Source: Anaeromyxobacteraceae bacterium
Lineage (GTDB): Bacteria; Myxococcota; Myxococcia; Myxococcales; Anaeromyxobacteraceae
Direction: 5' to 3'
NCBI GenBank assembly: GCA_027349605.1
Contig: DAIEMM010000297.1
Coordinates: 1 to 5,243, forward strand
Length of the DNA stretch: 5,243 nucleotides
How positions within the stretch are numbered: position 1 is the first letter of the stretch; the number at the start of each line of letters is the position of its first letter. The notes under the pieces were generated by a model. That model made no database searches, was not told where the DNA came from, and saw nothing but the letters and a program-made list of their open reading frames with translations. The position numbers and the translations under genes were made by a program. Shown piece after piece: positions 4,576 through 5,243 of the stretch.

Positions 4576-5242
4576 CGCGGGAGAGCTCCGTGGCGGGGGC
4601 GTCGCTGGCACGGACGGCCGGGTAGATGCTGGCCAGGAATCCGGCGCCCAGGATGGTGAGTGCCTGGAGGGCCAGCAGCCCGAGCGGCCACTCGAGCCGA
4701 AGGGTCCAGCCGAAGGAGTCGCGGTTCACCAGGCGAACCAGCACCCAAGCCAGCGCGGCGCCGCCGGGCAGGCCCAGGGCGACGCCCAGCCCCGCGATGG
4801 CGAGCCCCTTCCCGGCGAAGACCCGGAACGCCTGGTGCCGCGTGGCACCCAGCGCCCGGTAGAGCGCCACCTCGGCGCGCCGCTCCCGGGCCGCCGTGAG
4901 CAAGGTCAGCACGACGCCGGCCACCGCCACCACGAGCCCCATCGCCTGGAGCAACCGCGTCACGGCGAAGGTCTGCTCGAAGATGGAGAGGACCTCGCTC
5001 CGCAGGGAGCGGTTGGTCCGGATCACCACCGCCTCGTCGGGAAGGGCGGCACGCAGCCGGTCGGCGGCTGCGTCGGCGTTCACTCCCGGCGAGAGGTAGA
5101 TCGCGGCGTTGGACGGCGGGCCCTCCCCGAAGAGGCGCGCGAAGGTCCGGAGGTCGAGGAGCACCGTGCCCGACTCCGACCCGTAGTCCCGGTAGACGGC
5201 GGAGATCGGGACCTCGACGGGTCCGGAGATCCCCGCGAGCCG
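4565..5242 (-). CDS. FtsX/MacB-type ABC transporter permease, C-terminal 225 residues (5' end beyond window)
   Basis: This is the C-terminal part of an inner-membrane permease of the FtsX/LolC/MacB class (ABC3), which works with a separate ATPase to move lipoproteins or other periplasmic substrates outward. The visible part begins in the periplasmic domain (VPISAVYRDYGSESG, TFARLFGEGPPSNAAIYLSP). It then has the core FtsX domain: a first hydrophobic segment (MGLVVAVAGVVLTLLTAA, residues about 101-117), the typical cytoplasmic loop RERRAEVALYRALGATRHQA (119-138), a second segment (GLAIAGLGVALGLPGGAALA), a third (LGLLALQALTILGAGFLASI) and the closing YPAVRASDAPATELSRDAL. The frame is open to the window edge. 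The GTG at 5164 is an internal codon, not a start, because conserved-looking sequence continues upstream of it. The gene overlaps the AttH-like gene by 11 bp. The partner ATPase is expected further right. Confidence 0.88.
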   Translation of the reverse strand, partial: RLAGISGPVEVPISAVYRDYGSESGTVLLDLRTFARLFGEGPPSNAAIYLSPGVNADAAADRLRAALPDEAVVIRTNRSLRSEVLSIFEQTFAVTRLLQAMGLVVAVAGVVLTLLTAARERRAEVALYRALGATRHQAFRVFAGKGLAIAGLGVALGLPGGAALAWVLVRLVNRDSFGWTLRLEWPLGLLALQALTILGAGFLASIYPAVRASDAPATELSRDAL

Positions 5243-5243
5243 C

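Noticed and set aside
4576..4611. Twelve-residue longer start for the AttH-like protein (ATG 4611)
   Set aside because: It would put a Pro/Ser-rich tail before the signal peptide and deepen the overlap with the permease; ATG 4575 begins the hydrophobic signal directly.

Overview
This is a GC-rich window with strong third-position GC bias. It suggests a high-GC Gram-negative bacterium: the right end carries an FtsX-type export permease and a secreted AttH/CrtC-like protein. A myxobacterial or other deltaproteobacterial source would fit, but nothing here fixes the taxon.

Left end (1-422): the 5' part of a SAM-dependent methyltransferase gene runs leftward off the window. It is broken. The winged-helix N-terminus (frame from 308) passes, through a deletion plus frame change at about 114-120, into a later part of the same family read in another frame. 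A 114-bp divergent spacer leads to an intact family-2 glycosyltransferase (423-1460, +).

Centre (1457-2360): the most unusual structure is a 177-bp MITE-like element (1460-1636). It has 24/27-matching terminal inverted repeats and a TA duplication within CTAG. It sits exactly in the convergent stop codons of the glycosyltransferase (+) and a CheB-type methylesterase (-). Taking the element out gives a single CTAG serving as stop codon on both strands, so the insertion cost neither gene a residue. The CheB gene is otherwise well conserved but has an in-frame TAG at codon 121, before its catalytic Asp.

Right half (2358-5243, all genes leftward): a ferritin-like di-iron protein with a strong ribosome-binding site lies upstream of CheB and may be co-transcribed with it. 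Next come a 79-residue uncharacterised protein and a 218-bp spacer rich in dyads. An overlapping pair closes the window: an FtsX/MacB-type ABC permease (5' end outside) and an AttH/CrtC-like lipocalin-fold protein with a signal peptide. The 11-bp overlap implies translational coupling, as in att-type export operons.

Two of the seven protein-coding loci are disrupted (methyltransferase and CheB), and one site has received a mobile element. This may be local gene decay or draft-sequence error. I saw no CRISPR array, tRNA, rRNA or defence system.
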